NCBI GenBank assembly: GCA_017436705.1
Contig: JAFSCP010000033.1
Span: 1 to 58,247 of the forward strand
Direction: 5' to 3'
Source: Bacillota bacterium
GTDB taxonomy: Bacteria > Bacillota > Clostridia > Peptostreptococcales > Anaerovoracaceae
Length of the DNA: 58,247 nucleotides
Under the pieces are notes generated by a model, which made no database searches, was not told where the DNA came from, and worked only from the letters and a program-made list of their open reading frames with translations. Positions 1 through 8,946 of this stretch are shown here, one piece after another (the first letter of the stretch is position 1; each line of letters opens with the position of its first letter). Both the position numbers and the translations under genes were made by a program.

Positions 1-95
1 CAGCTCCTTTCTGTGTTGAATTTGTAGCGGTTATAAGGCTTTTTCTACTCCTTTCCTATAACTGCTTTTCAATTCACCACAAATGAGCCGCAGTC

Positions 96-131
96 ATATG
101 TATTCGGGTGGAGAAACCACCCTTTACATAT
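96..131 (-). terminator. Hairpin after the anti-sigma gene, possible weak terminator
   Basis: ATATGT (96-101) pairs with ACATAT (126-131) and GGGTGG (106-111) with CCACCC (117-122), giving a two-part stem directly after the stop codon of the upstream minus-strand gene. There is no U-run on either strand, so it may be a 3' stabilising structure and not a true terminator. Nothing else is recognisable in positions 1-130. Confidence 0.35.
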
Positions 132-676
132 TACCTCTCACTAATTTCTACAAGATTATTATTGTTTGAATAATATTTGGTATCTATCCCTATTCCACTT
201 TTAGAGACATTTACCTTTATTTTTTCAATATCTAAATCAAACGACTCAAGTGTGATTATTTTAATTCGTATGTCCTCCGGCACATCCTCCAGACTATAAT
301 ATGTCTTCGTAACAACGCCAACATTCTCATCATCCTCGCTCACGCCACTGCCGATTACAACATTATCTCCCTGCTGTACGACCTTTCTTTCGTCGTCAGG
401 GTCTGCGCTGGCGCGGACATCGGACTGCATTCCCAAGATAAAGCTCCCGCCTGCCACTGCCAGAATCAGCAGTATTGCTGCGGCGCTGGTGAAGGCATGT
501 TTTTTCGCGGATTTGCGGGTGTTTTCCTTTGATGCGTGAGTTGCACGGGCTTCGGCCAGAATGCGGTAGTATTCAGCGTCCGCTTCAGTCATCGGAGAAT
601 TGTCAGCCATGCGGGCTTCGCGCAGCTTTCCGCCGATTAACTTTCTGCTTTCTGTTTCTCTGTCTGCCTTTCTCAT
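131..676 (-). CDS. Single-pass membrane protein, probable anti-sigma factor partner of the adjacent ECF sigma
   Basis: A 181-residue protein with a charged, basic N-terminal half (about 1-60), one hydrophobic segment at about 65-83 (SAAAILLILAVAGGSFILG) and an acidic C-terminal part expected outside the cell. This architecture, and translational coupling to the sigma gene (start codon at 676 overlaps the sigma stop at 673 as ATGA), is the usual arrangement of an ECF sigma and its membrane anti-sigma factor. No zinc-binding HxxxCxxC anti-sigma motif is visible, so the mode of sigma binding is not evident. The C-terminal half has no domain I recognise. Role assigned by context. Confidence 0.6.
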   Translation of the reverse strand: MRKADRETESRKLIGGKLREARMADNSPMTEADAEYYRILAEARATHASKENTRKSAKKHAFTSAAAILLILAVAGGSFILGMQSDVRASADPDDERKVVQQGDNVVIGSGVSEDDENVGVVTKTYYSLEDVPEDIRIKIITLESFDLDIEKIKVNVSKSGIGIDTKYYSNNNNLVEISER

Positions 677-1239
677 AACACATTCTCCTTTCTGTAGTAT
701 TCTTCCAGATGTTTTATCAGGTCCTGTTTGTGCCTGAATACGGCCACCCTCACCGTGGTCTCTTTAAGGTGCATGCTTTCGGCAATTTCCTTCCAGCTCA
801 GGCCATCTTCATAGTACAAAGTAAACATTGCCCGTTCGCGGGGCGGCAGTTTCTTAATTGCGCAGCTTATGGCATCCGGACTTGCGTGGCGGATTTTGTC
901 TGCCAGCATACTGTCTGAGACCAGCATTTCCAGTCTTTCATCATGATAGCATAAGTCTGCTGCTTCTTCCAGCGGAATCATAGTTCCGAAGTGTTTCAGT
1001 TCCAGGCTCCGGTCCCGGAAATAGTCCACCTTTGCGTTCAGCGCGATTCTCGTGAACCATGTCTTTGCGAATTTCAGGTCGCGGAGAGTGTGAATGTTCT
1101 CTGTAGCTCTCACAAAAGCATTCTGCATGATATCGTCCGCTTCATCTTCTTCAAGATCATCTTTTAAAATGGTCAGCTTGACCTCCGTCGAGTAATTTGC
1201 CAGCCGTTTCAGCTTTTCTGCATTGGTTAGTGTATGCAT
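673..1239 (-). CDS. RNA polymerase sigma-70 factor, ECF subfamily
   Basis: A 188-residue protein with sigma region 2 at about 10-80 (including DEADDIMQNAFVRA and a helix with TWFTRIALNAKVDYFR) and region 4 at about 120-180 (LPPRERAMFTLYYEDGLSWKEIAESM, then KETTVRVAVFRHKQDL as the -35-recognition helix). There is no region 1 or 3, so it is an extracytoplasmic-function sigma. It is co-transcribed with the putative anti-sigma factor. The upstream stretch (1240-1320, read on the minus strand) has TGTGACC and later GTGTAGCGTAG, which could be its autoregulated promoter. The signal it senses is not evident. Confidence 0.9.
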   Translation of the reverse strand: MHTLTNAEKLKRLANYSTEVKLTILKDDLEEDEADDIMQNAFVRATENIHTLRDLKFAKTWFTRIALNAKVDYFRDRSLELKHFGTMIPLEEAADLCYHDERLEMLVSDSMLADKIRHASPDAISCAIKKLPPRERAMFTLYYEDGLSWKEIAESMHLKETTVRVAVFRHKQDLIKHLEEYYRKENVL

Positions 1240-1276
1240 AGTTGCTTCCTCCTTTCATATTTGGCTTACAACTACG

Positions 1277-1308
1277 CTACACTATGAACCCGCCGGGTCA
1301 CACAATCT
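1277..1308 (-). promoter_or_regulatory. Possible ECF-type autoregulated promoter
   Basis: Read on the minus strand, a TGTGACC element is followed about 20 bases later by CGTAG, upstream of the sigma gene ribosome site. ECF operons commonly transcribe themselves and TGTGAC-like -35 elements are known for Firmicute ECF groups, but the spacing is not ideal. Low confidence. Confidence 0.25.
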
Positions 1309-1367
1309 CTAAGATGAAGTATGTCCTCTTTGGGGCAAATTTGTAAAAGTTTTTTGAAATAATACAC

Positions 1368-1392
1368 AAAACCCGCCTCTTCCGAGACGGGT
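1368..1392 (-). terminator. Intrinsic terminator, copy 1 of a duplicated 25-bp sequence
   Basis: On the minus strand, CCCGTCTCGGAAGAGGCGGG forms a stem (one mismatch, 4-base loop) followed by TTTT. It lies just downstream of the winged-helix fragment and is identical over 25 bp to the copy at 1697-1721. Confidence 0.75.
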
Positions 1393-1401
1393 CTGATATG
1401 T

Positions 1402-1696
1402 TTAAGATTTATCATGGACAACCCACTGGCCGGTTTTTTTAGAGCCTTCACGTGAAACGTTTCCTGATGTTATCAATTCTTTAAGGTTCCGCTTAACCGT
1501 ACTTTTTGACAGATTTAAATCTTTCGCAATCTGCTCCAATGTAACATGAGGGTTCTTTATAAGCAATTCTTCTATTTTTTCTTTAGTAAAAAATAAAGGT
1601 TCATTTAAAGGTTCACAATGGCATTTTAAAGGTTCATTTAAAGGTTCACCAACACAATTTAAAGGTTCATCTATGTCATTTAAAGCGTCATATATT
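1402..1696 (-). pseudogene. C-terminal winged-helix remnant of an AlbA_2/COG2865-type ATP-binding regulator
   Basis: An open minus-strand frame ends in a stop at 1402-1404 but has no ATG, GTG or TTG before its helical part and no promoter or ribosome site. It reads through a low-complexity linker with repeated E-P-L-N units, then a winged-helix domain (LEQIAKDLNLSKSTVKRNLK, wing near GSKKTGQWVV). That linker and wHTH arrangement is characteristic of the C-terminus of the divergent-AAA (Schlafen/AlbA_2) putative transcriptional regulators. The N-terminal ATPase portion, several hundred residues, is absent. The fragment sits exactly between two identical terminators, so it looks like debris of an inserted gene. 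Most likely not expressed. Confidence 0.65.
1604..1690. repeat. Short tandem-type repeat TTTAAAGGTTCA
   Basis: The 12-mer TTTAAAGGTTCA occurs exactly at 1604-1615, 1625-1636, 1637-1648 and 1658-1669, with a degenerate copy at 1679-1690 and a partial copy before 1604. On the minus strand it encodes the E-P-L-N repeats of the linker in the fragment described above. Confidence 0.85.
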
Positions 1697-1721
1697 AAAA
1701 CCCGCCTCTTCCGAGACGGGT
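1697..1721 (-). terminator. Intrinsic terminator of the ClC operon, copy 2 of a duplicated 25-bp sequence
   Basis: It has the same stem-loop and U-run as 1368-1392, 18 bases after the ClC stop codon on the minus strand. This copy is probably the original terminator of the six-gene run starting at 8759. Confidence 0.8.
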
Positions 1722-1739
1722 TGCTTGCTTAATATGTAG

Positions 1740-3104
1740 TTATTCCACGTTGATTGCTTTACGTTTTTCACGGGCTTTCTTCTGGTTTGCCAGCAGTCTG
1801 TTGAGAAGCTGGTCGTAAATCGGAATGCCGCCAATAAGTTCGGCTGTCACATAGGACACCAGCGTTACCAGTGCCAGCGGAAGCATGTTATGCAGCACGC
1901 CGGTCATTTCGCTGATCAGGATGATTCCTGTAACGGGCGCTCTTACGATTGAAGCAAAGAGGCCGGCCATACCCAGGATTACGAAATATGTGGCATAGAA
2001 TATGGTGTCGCTTACCACCAGGTTCATGGTTTCTGCGAAAAGTCCTCCGGCTACGGAACCCAGCACCAGCAGCGGCAGGAAAATACCGCCGGGCGCTCCT
2101 GTACCGAAGCTCATGATTGAGAACACGAATTTTATTACCAGCAGAATCAGCAGCACCTTGACGCCGTGGCCTTCACTTGCGAAGTCCACCAGCTCGTGAC
2201 CGCTGCCCAGCCCGATCGGATATGCAAACACCAGAATGATGATTGCGATGAAAGGAATGACTGCTTTGAGCCATTCAGGTTTCAGGCTGCCGAAGAAATT
2301 CTGCGAAATTGCGATGCACTTGTTATACAGCACGCCGAAAGCTCCCAGCAGTATGCCCAGAACAATTACCATCCAGTAATGTGTCAGTGGCAGACGCATG
2401 AAAGGTGTCAGTGAGAAAACCGGACTCAGGCCGAAAAATGTGGAGCCCACCCAGTCGCCTGTAATGGCCGCCGCCATTGCGCTGAGAAGGATTTCCGCAG
2501 AAAAGGACTTGTGCAGTTCTTCCAGGGCGAAAACTACTCCCGCAAGAGGCGCTCCGAAAGCTGCCGCCAGACCGGCACTTCCGCCGCAGGTCATAAGCAG
2601 ATGCTCTTCCTCACGGAACCGGCCGCTCAGTCTTGAGAAGCCTTTGCCCACCATCGCACCAAGCTGGATGCTCGGACCTTCACGGCCCAGGGAGAGACCC
2701 GCACCGATAGCCATAACACCGCCTATAAACTTGGCAATGATTACGCTGAGCCAGTTGGCTTTGATCTGGCCTTCCAGTTCCCCCTTTACCTGAGGGATTC
2801 CGCTGCCGGAGCACAGAGGCTCACGCTTGACGATGAAGGACACCGCCACAGTCAGGAAAACAAGAATCAGTATGTACCATATATATATGGTGAATTTTTC
2901 TTCAGCTGCTGTGAGAAGTATGGTTCTGATTTCGTCAGCCTTGCTCAGGGCAACTCTGAAAGCGGACACCAGAAGTCCGGCCAGCGCACCTACAGCCACA
3001 CCTTCAACAATCAGTCTGTATTGTAAATTTGTAAGAATTTTAAGCCAGCGCGGCAGAAATTCCGGAGAATTAATCTCGCGCAGGCGGTCCGTTTTTTTAC
3101 TCAT
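1740..3104 (-). CDS. ClC-family chloride channel or H+/Cl- exchanger
   Basis: A 454-residue polytopic membrane protein carrying the three ClC selectivity signatures in order: GSGIPQ at about 101-106, GREGPS at about 140-145 and GTGAPGGIFLP near 330. The gating glutamate of GREGP is present, which is compatible with exchanger (antiport) activity, but the second (internal) proton glutamate cannot be assigned by eye. There are no C-terminal CBS domains, as usual for short bacterial forms. It is the last gene of the minus-strand run, 9 bp after the DUF1846 gene, followed by a terminator. Possible roles are acid resistance or anion homeostasis. The selectivity motif is the Cl- type, not that of the CLC-F fluoride group. 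Confidence 0.92.
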   Translation of the reverse strand: MSKKTDRLREINSPEFLPRWLKILTNLQYRLIVEGVAVGALAGLLVSAFRVALSKADEIRTILLTAAEEKFTIYIWYILILVFLTVAVSFIVKREPLCSGSGIPQVKGELEGQIKANWLSVIIAKFIGGVMAIGAGLSLGREGPSIQLGAMVGKGFSRLSGRFREEEHLLMTCGGSAGLAAAFGAPLAGVVFALEELHKSFSAEILLSAMAAAITGDWVGSTFFGLSPVFSLTPFMRLPLTHYWMVIVLGILLGAFGVLYNKCIAISQNFFGSLKPEWLKAVIPFIAIIILVFAYPIGLGSGHELVDFASEGHGVKVLLILLVIKFVFSIMSFGTGAPGGIFLPLLVLGSVAGGLFAETMNLVVSDTIFYATYFVILGMAGLFASIVRAPVTGIILISEMTGVLHNMLPLALVTLVSYVTAELIGGIPIYDQLLNRLLANQKKAREKRKAINVE

Positions 3105-3113
3105 GTTTCCTCG

Positions 3114-4625
3114 CTACTGTAAATAAAGATTTGTAGTCAGATATTCAGGGTCGCAGGTTACGTCGATGCCCATTGCGCGGAGTGTCTGCTCGTCACGGTC
3201 GGAAAGGATGGCCGTGCAGTGAGCTTTGCAGCCGCTGAGTTTTTTAAGGTAGGAAACAGCCTTTTCTGCGCAGGCATTGCTTTCTGCAGAGATTGAAAGG
3301 GCTGTGAGGATTTCCTCCAGGTTCAGGCTGGTTCTGTCATGCTGGAGCACGTCTGTCTTCAGGTTCTGGATGCTGCGGAAAACATTTGGCGCAATTACAT
3401 AAAGCTCGTCAGGGATTCCCGCCAGCTTCTTCACCGCATTGAGCACCGCTGCGCCGGCTGCTACCATTCTGCGGCTTGAACGGCCTGTCACAATGGTTCC
3501 GTCAGGCATTTCAAGGGCCATAACAACCACATTCAGGTACTTCTTGTCGGAAGCGCCTTTGGCTTCAGCATAGTCACGGGCAGGTGCCACCACTGCTCTG
3601 TCCTCTTCAGAAGCGCCCACTTCCTTCATGAGAAGTTCGGAACGTTCCAGGGCAGTATCGCTGATAAGGCCTTTTTTGTAGTCGCACTTGGCAATCATGA
3701 AACGTCTGATGATTTCCTGAACCGCAGCTTCTTTTACAGCCTCGTCATCTGTGATGCAGAGACCGATTCTGTTTACGCCCATGTCAGTCGGTGACTGATA
3801 CTCGCACTCGCCGGTAATCTTTTCGATGATTCTCTTGACCACAGGGAAAACTTCCAGGTCACGGTTGTAGTTTACAGCCATTTCGCCATAAGCTTCCAGG
3901 TGGAAAGAGTCTATCATGTTCACATCGCGCAGATCGGCAGTTGCTGCTTCATAGGCGATATTCACAGGATGTTTAAGCGGCAGGTTCCAGATAGGGAAAG
4001 TTTCGAACTTGGCGTATCTTACCTTTGTACCGCGCTTGTATTCGTGATAAAGCTGGGAAAGGCAGGTTGCAAGCTTGCCGCTGCCGCCGCCCGGACCTGT
4101 AACCACTACCAGCGGTTTGGTCACTTCAATGTATGGGTTGGCGCCGTAACCTTCTTCACTTACGATAGTTTCAACATCTGTAGGATAACCCTTTGTGTAA
4201 TAATGCTTGTAGGTTCTGATATCGCGGCGCTCCAGCTTGTTTATGAACTTGTTTACAGCAGGGGCGTCTTCATATCTGGTTACAACAACGCTGTTGATTT
4301 TAAGGTCGTGCTTTCTGAAAATATCGATAAGTCTCAGCACTTCCAGGTCGTAGGTAATACCGAAGTCCTGGCGTGTCTTGCTGTTGATGATGTCGCCTGA
4401 ATAGATGCAGATAATGATTTCCGCCTGGTCCTTCATCTTCTGCAGCAGCTTGATTTTGGCGTTTTCGTCAAAGCCCGGCAAAACTCTCATGGCATGCTTG
4501 TCATGAACCAGCTTGCCGCCGAATTCAAGGTAAAGTCTTTCGCTGTTTCCCTGATTGATTCTTTCAAGGATATATTTAGACTGCTCTTCAATATACTTTT
4601 CTGCATCAAAACCTGTCTTTTGCAT
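3114..4625 (-). CDS. DUF1846 family protein
   Basis: A 503-residue cytosolic protein recognisable as the DUF1846 family, which is widespread in Firmicutes and of unknown biochemical role. A glycine-rich GPGGGSGK segment at about 178-185 resembles a phosphate-binding loop and is followed by [12 protein letters not shown]. The protein has full family length. It lies between DUF1934 (39 bp upstream) and ClC (9 bp downstream), so it is in the same transcription unit. Nothing indicates a specific substrate. Confidence 0.85.
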   Translation of the reverse strand: MQKTGFDAEKYIEEQSKYILERINQGNSERLYLEFGGKLVHDKHAMRVLPGFDENAKIKLLQKMKDQAEIIICIYSGDIINSKTRQDFGITYDLEVLRLIDIFRKHDLKINSVVVTRYEDAPAVNKFINKLERRDIRTYKHYYTKGYPTDVETIVSEEGYGANPYIEVTKPLVVVTGPGGGSGKLATCLSQLYHEYKRGTKVRYAKFETFPIWNLPLKHPVNIAYEAATADLRDVNMIDSFHLEAYGEMAVNYNRDLEVFPVVKRIIEKITGECEYQSPTDMGVNRIGLCITDDEAVKEAAVQEIIRRFMIAKCDYKKGLISDTALERSELLMKEVGASEEDRAVVAPARDYAEAKGASDKKYLNVVVMALEMPDGTIVTGRSSRRMVAAGAAVLNAVKKLAGIPDELYVIAPNVFRSIQNLKTDVLQHDRTSLNLEEILTALSISAESNACAEKAVSYLKKLSGCKAHCTAILSDRDEQTLRAMGIDVTCDPEYLTTNLYLQ

Positions 4626-4664
4626 TTTTCCTCTCCTTAGTTTTTTCCGTATTTATCGGTGGTT

Positions 4665-5090
4665 TTACATTACGTCAATAGTTAATCTGTTGCGGCCTTC
4701 GGCCATGCCCTGAAGGCTGATTTCATACTTGATGTCGATGCTGCCGGAAAGATTTTCTCTGTCCATTCTGTCATCAATCCACTTGGTTACAACTTCCACA
4801 TCCATAGGGCCGTAAGGTGTTCTGTACACACTGCAGAAGCGCTTGCCCTCTTCAAAATAAAGCTCCGCTCCGAAACCCACATCACCGATGCGCTTCATTT
4901 TAACCGAATTATCTGTTATCTTCAGGCTGGTCTTGCAGCCTGTCATTCCGGAAACTTCGCTTTCATCATAAAGCAGGTAGATGGAACCATCTTTCAGATA
5001 AATCTTGCCGTCGGTGATGAACTCCATCTGGTCCTCTTCTTTATCGTCAAAACATTGTTTACCCACAATTTTTAGCGTTATATCTCTCAT
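4665..5090 (-). CDS. DUF1934 family beta-barrel protein (YwiB-like)
   Basis: A small protein of about 141 residues starting MRDITLKIVGKQ, the typical N-terminus of the DUF1934/YwiB calycin-like beta-barrel family, with the conserved patterns FITDGKIYLKDGSIYLLYDESEVSGM and a GxxxRxxL-type end (AEGRNRLTIDV). The start at 5090 overlaps the end of ddl by 32 bp. An alternative TTG start at 5114 has a better-spaced GGAGAG ribosome site and would add 8 residues. Either way it is translationally linked to ddl. Function unknown. Confidence 0.8.
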   Translation of the reverse strand: MRDITLKIVGKQCFDDKEEDQMEFITDGKIYLKDGSIYLLYDESEVSGMTGCKTSLKITDNSVKMKRIGDVGFGAELYFEEGKRFCSVYRTPYGPMDVEVVTKWIDDRMDRENLSGSIDIKYEISLQGMAEGRNRLTIDVM

Positions 5091-6132
5091 ATCCCAGTTC
5101 AATAATCCTTTCAATTGTCTCTCCGTACTTTACGCCGGCTTCTTCCCACAGGAGCGGGAACATACTGAACTTGGTAAAGCCCGGAATTGTGTTTATTTCA
5201 TTAAGATAAATCTTTTCTGTATCTCTGTCGATGAAGAAGTCCACTCTCGCAAAACCTTCACCGTCGATTGCCTGGTAAGCCTTGATTGCCAGGGCGCGGA
5301 GCTCTTCACGTGTTTCATCAGGAATGTCTGCAGGAATGCAGATTTTGGATGCTCCGCTGGAAAAATACTTGGCTTCGTAGTCATAGAATTCTGCTGAAGG
5401 AAGAATTTCACCCACAGCCGCCGCCTCAGGGTGGTCGTTGCCCATGATGCCTGTTTCCAGCTCTCTGCAGTTTACGAATTCCTCAACGATGATTCTGCGG
5501 TCATATTTAAGTGCCAGTGTGAGAGCCTCTTCAAGGGCCTTGCGGTCAGCCGCCTTGCTGACGCCCACGCTGGAGCCCATGTTGGCAGGTTTTACGAAGC
5601 AAGGGTAACCCAGGGACTTTTCAATTCTGTCCAGAACCCCTTCCTTGTCTGCTACCATGTCGCTTCTTGTAACCGCTTCATCGGCACATACAGGAATGCC
5701 GTGCTGTCTGAAAATATCCTTGGCCGTCAGCTTATCCATGGCAGCTGCTGATGCCAGAACGCCGCAGCCTCCGTAAGGGATATCCAGCATCTCAAAGAAA
5801 CCCTGAATCTTGCCATCTTCGCAGTAAGGGCCGTGCATAACCGGCAGAGCGAAGTCCACCAGGCCTTTGATGTCTCCCGGAATAATGGGCGCCGCCGCAT
5901 TGAGCCAGCTTCCGTCTTCGATAAGGTCCGCAGTGATTTCGCGGACTTTGTCCTCGTCCTGCCTGTAAGCCTTAGGTACCAGATACCACTGGCCTTTCTT
6001 ATCAATTCCTATGTATACTAAGTCGAATTTTGTCTTATCAATGGCTCTGATAACAGATGCCGCAGAAAGGAGTGAAACTTCGTATTCGCCTGATCTGCCG
6101 CCGAATACAATGCCTATTACTTTTTTCTCCAT
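5059..6132 (-). CDS. ddl: D-alanine--D-alanine ligase
   Basis: A 357-residue ATP-grasp ligase joining two D-Ala for peptidoglycan precursors. It has GGRSGEYEVSLLSAASV near the N-terminus, MHGPYCEDGKIQG at about 95-107, the omega-loop FYDYEAKYFS carrying the Tyr typical of D-Ala-D-Ala rather than D-Ala-D-Lac enzymes, and the C-terminal ATP/Mg motif EINTIPGFTKFSMFP. Its start is preceded by GGGAGGT at good spacing. It lies in the housekeeping run between hslO and DUF1934. The alanine racemase that would supply D-Ala is at 30430. Confidence 0.95.
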   Translation of the reverse strand: MEKKVIGIVFGGRSGEYEVSLLSAASVIRAIDKTKFDLVYIGIDKKGQWYLVPKAYRQDEDKVREITADLIEDGSWLNAAAPIIPGDIKGLVDFALPVMHGPYCEDGKIQGFFEMLDIPYGGCGVLASAAAMDKLTAKDIFRQHGIPVCADEAVTRSDMVADKEGVLDRIEKSLGYPCFVKPANMGSSVGVSKAADRKALEEALTLALKYDRRIIVEEFVNCRELETGIMGNDHPEAAAVGEILPSAEFYDYEAKYFSSGASKICIPADIPDETREELRALAIKAYQAIDGEGFARVDFFIDRDTEKIYLNEINTIPGFTKFSMFPLLWEEAGVKYGETIERIIELGYERYNAKNCG

Positions 6133-6158
6133 ACTATACCTCCCTCATACATGTATAT

Positions 6159-7076
6159 TTACATGATGCTTGCCAGAATTCTTTCAAGATGGGACTTATC
6201 AAAGTTATATTTCTTGCAGCAGAACTGGCATACCATTTCTGCGTGTCCATCTTCTTCAATGATTTCCTTCAGGTCGTCTTCGCCGATGGTCATGAGAACT
6301 TTTTCAAGTCTTTCTTCGGAGCAGTCACATTCCCAGCCGATGTCTCTGTACTCAAGGCCGCTTACCATATATTCTTCAGGCATCTGGCCGAAAATTCTGT
6401 ACATCATGTCAGCAAGGATTCCTTCTTCGGATTTGCCTGCGCCTGCATTGACAGTCTCTTCGATGATAGTTGTAATAGGCGGCAGGTCTGCAATCATTTT
6501 TTCAAGGGCGTCAACTGCTTCATCCTTGAAGTTAGGAAGCATCTGGATGAACAGACCACCTGCTGCCAGTACGGAGTAGTCAGTGTCCACCTTTACGCCC
6601 AGAGAAATCGCAGTATTCTGCTGCTCGGAAATGAAGTAGTATGCTGTAAGGTCATCAGCGATTTCGCCGTCAACCAGAGCAATTGTGCCTACATACGGTT
6701 CCTTGAGTCCAAGGTCCTTGATAACTGTAAGTTCGCCGATTCCAAGGCTTCCACCCACATCCAGCTTGCCGTGTTCGTTGAGCGGCAGGTCCACATCAGG
6801 GTTTGCAATGTACCCCTTGACCTTGCCTTCTGCGTTGGCAGTGGCAAGAATCTGCTTTGCAGGACCATCGCCTTTGAAGATTACTGTCAGTTTATCTGAT
6901 TCATTCTTGAGAAGGAGTCCCATAAGACCTGCGCCTGTGAGAACTCTTCCAAGGCCGGCAGTTGCCAGCGGTGTTGTGTCGTGGATCTTTCTTGCCTCTT
7001 CAACCATGTCAGTGGTAAGTGCAAGATAAACGCGGTAAGAACCGCTTTTGTCTATTCCTGTGTATGCTTTGCTCAT
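6159..7076 (-). CDS. hslO: Hsp33 redox-regulated chaperone
   Basis: A 305-residue cytoplasmic holdase that is activated by oxidation. The C-terminal zinc module is intact: CDC followed about 30 residues later by CQFC, matching the CxC-x(27-32)-CxxC rule. The N-terminal domain has the family patterns RIHDTTPLATAGLGRVLTGA-like and GYIANPDVDLPL. The start codon abuts the stop of the upstream phosphosugar mutase gene (7077), indicating translational coupling. Confidence 0.95.
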   Translation of the reverse strand: MSKAYTGIDKSGSYRVYLALTTDMVEEARKIHDTTPLATAGLGRVLTGAGLMGLLLKNESDKLTVIFKGDGPAKQILATANAEGKVKGYIANPDVDLPLNEHGKLDVGGSLGIGELTVIKDLGLKEPYVGTIALVDGEIADDLTAYYFISEQQNTAISLGVKVDTDYSVLAAGGLFIQMLPNFKDEAVDALEKMIADLPPITTIIEETVNAGAGKSEEGILADMMYRIFGQMPEEYMVSGLEYRDIGWECDCSEERLEKVLMTIGEDDLKEIIEEDGHAEMVCQFCCKKYNFDKSHLERILASIM

Positions 7077-8759
7077 TTATTTATCCTCCAGAATATTTCT
7101 TGCCCAGCTGCAAAGTCCGGCCGCCATGTCAATGGCCTCATCCCTGCTCTGCCCCTTGGCAAATATATATATTTTCAATTTAAGTTCAGTGCCTGACGGA
7201 CGGACGATAACTCTGTGTCCCCCATCCAGATCCGCACAGTACATCTTCTGCTGACGGTAGCAGAACTCCCTGCGTACAGGGGCGTCTTCACGCTGGCAGG
7301 CTTTAAGCTTGCCGCGGAAAAGATCTTCCATCATAGCCGCCATCTTTTCACGGTCCTTTTCCTGGCGGAAAACTATGGACGTGGCAATGGACTCGGTGTA
7401 ACCGTAGCGGCCGTAAATTGATTCCAGCTTGCGTATCAGGTCACTGCCGGCTGCTTTCTGCTCCGCCGCCATAAGGCAGACCATCTGAGCCGCCATAATG
7501 CCGTCTTTATCGCGGGTATAGTCACCGTAAAGGTAGCCCAGGCTTTCTTCGAAGCCGAAAAGAAAGTCGTTTTCGCGCCCTGCCGCCTTCATCTGCTCGA
7601 TTTCACGGACGATGTTCTTGAATCCGGTGAAAACATTGCGGACTTCCACGCCGTATGCACGGCCGATTTCCTCAGCCAGCGGGGAACTTACGAAGCTCTT
7701 GAAAGCAACTTTTTTCCCCGAAAGGTCTCTACCGCAGATTCCTTCACTGTGGCAGCGGCACACATAGTCAAACATGAGCTCGCCCACCTGGTTGCCGCTC
7801 AGGTGCACGTAACCTTCTTCGCCTCTGACTACCAGGCCCAGTCTGTCGCTGTCCGGGTCAGTGGCAATGATTATATCAAATTTATGGTCATTGGCCTCAC
7901 AGACTCTGAAGGCCTCTTCATAAACATGGTCGTTTTCAGGATTCGGTGACGGACATGTGGGAAAGTTTCCGTCAGGAGCCTGCTGGCTCTCAACCACGGT
8001 GATGTTCTTCACACCCAGATTTTCAAGAACGCCCATCACATAGGAATACCCTGAACCGTTGAGGGGCGTGTAACACACTTTAAGGTCTGCCAGTGCTCTT
8101 CTACACTCTTCAGGCTCGTCCCACCAGAGAGTCTCCCTTTTTACCGCCTGAATGTATGCGGCCCTGACGCTGCCGTCAAGAGTTATAACCCTGCCGCAGC
8201 GCTCTGATGGCTGCCAGCAGAAAGGATCTTCGTCGTCGATATATTTTTCAATAAGGGCGGCTTTAAGCTTATCAATCTGATTGCCGAAATGGTCGTAAAC
8301 CTTGTAGCCGTTGTATTCTTTAGTGTTGTGGCTGGCGGTCAGCATGATGCCCCCATTGATTCCCAGGTGGCGCACCGCAAAGGAAACTACCGGTACGGGA
8401 GTCGGCTCGCTGAAAAGGTATGCATCCACGCCTTTTGCTGCGTAAACCTCTGCCACTGCACGGGCATAGTCCTCTGAGTTTATTCTTGTATCGTAGCCGA
8501 TTACAACTGCAGGAGCCTGGTAGCGCTCAGTCAGGTAACGGGCAATGCCCAGGGTTGCCTTGCGAAGGACCACTGAATTTATTCTGTTGGTACCGGCACC
8601 CATTTTCCCTCTGAGGCCTGAGGTCCCGAAAGCGATATCCTTGCAGAAGCGGTCGTAAATTTCGTCCTGGTTCTGCGCCATCAGATCCAGCTCGGCAGCC
8701 AGATCCGCAGGGAGATTTTCACCTTTCCACCGGGTATATTCTCTGAAAGCTCTTTCCAT
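7077..8759 (-). CDS. pgcA: Phosphoglucomutase/phosphomannomutase, alpha-D-phosphohexomutase family
   Basis: A 560-residue phosphosugar mutase, the length of the Gram-positive PgcA group. The four domain signatures are present: sugar-binding GTSGLRGKMGAGTNRIN (about 46-62), catalytic phosphoserine loop TASHNTKEYNGYK (about 142-154), metal loop DPDSDRLGLV (about 297-306), and GFEESLGYLYG then RPSGTELKLKIY for sugar and phosphate binding. The catalytic loop reads TASHNT where TASHNP is usual. It is the first gene of the minus-strand run, and it probably feeds glucose-1-phosphate to envelope polysaccharide synthesis. Confidence 0.93.
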   Translation of the reverse strand: MERAFREYTRWKGENLPADLAAELDLMAQNQDEIYDRFCKDIAFGTSGLRGKMGAGTNRINSVVLRKATLGIARYLTERYQAPAVVIGYDTRINSEDYARAVAEVYAAKGVDAYLFSEPTPVPVVSFAVRHLGINGGIMLTASHNTKEYNGYKVYDHFGNQIDKLKAALIEKYIDDEDPFCWQPSERCGRVITLDGSVRAAYIQAVKRETLWWDEPEECRRALADLKVCYTPLNGSGYSYVMGVLENLGVKNITVVESQQAPDGNFPTCPSPNPENDHVYEEAFRVCEANDHKFDIIIATDPDSDRLGLVVRGEEGYVHLSGNQVGELMFDYVCRCHSEGICGRDLSGKKVAFKSFVSSPLAEEIGRAYGVEVRNVFTGFKNIVREIEQMKAAGRENDFLFGFEESLGYLYGDYTRDKDGIMAAQMVCLMAAEQKAAGSDLIRKLESIYGRYGYTESIATSIVFRQEKDREKMAAMMEDLFRGKLKACQREDAPVRREFCYRQQKMYCADLDGGHRVIVRPSGTELKLKIYIFAKGQSRDEAIDMAAGLCSWARNILEDK

Positions 8760-8946
8760 AATATTTATATCCGTGTTTTCACATTATATTTTTCTTAACA
8801 ACAGTTTATTTTATCATATTTCACATATTTTTTACACATAAATTACACAAAATATAGTTATAATTTGCTTAAATTAAGAAAATAAGTTAAAATAAAAAGC
8901 GGACCGCTGGTCCGGACATGAAACACAATAAAAGGAGGTCCTATTT

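Noticed and set aside
6057-6899. 280-codon plus-strand frame opposite hslO and ddl.
   Set aside because: Antisense to two conserved genes, with composition typical of a shadow frame.
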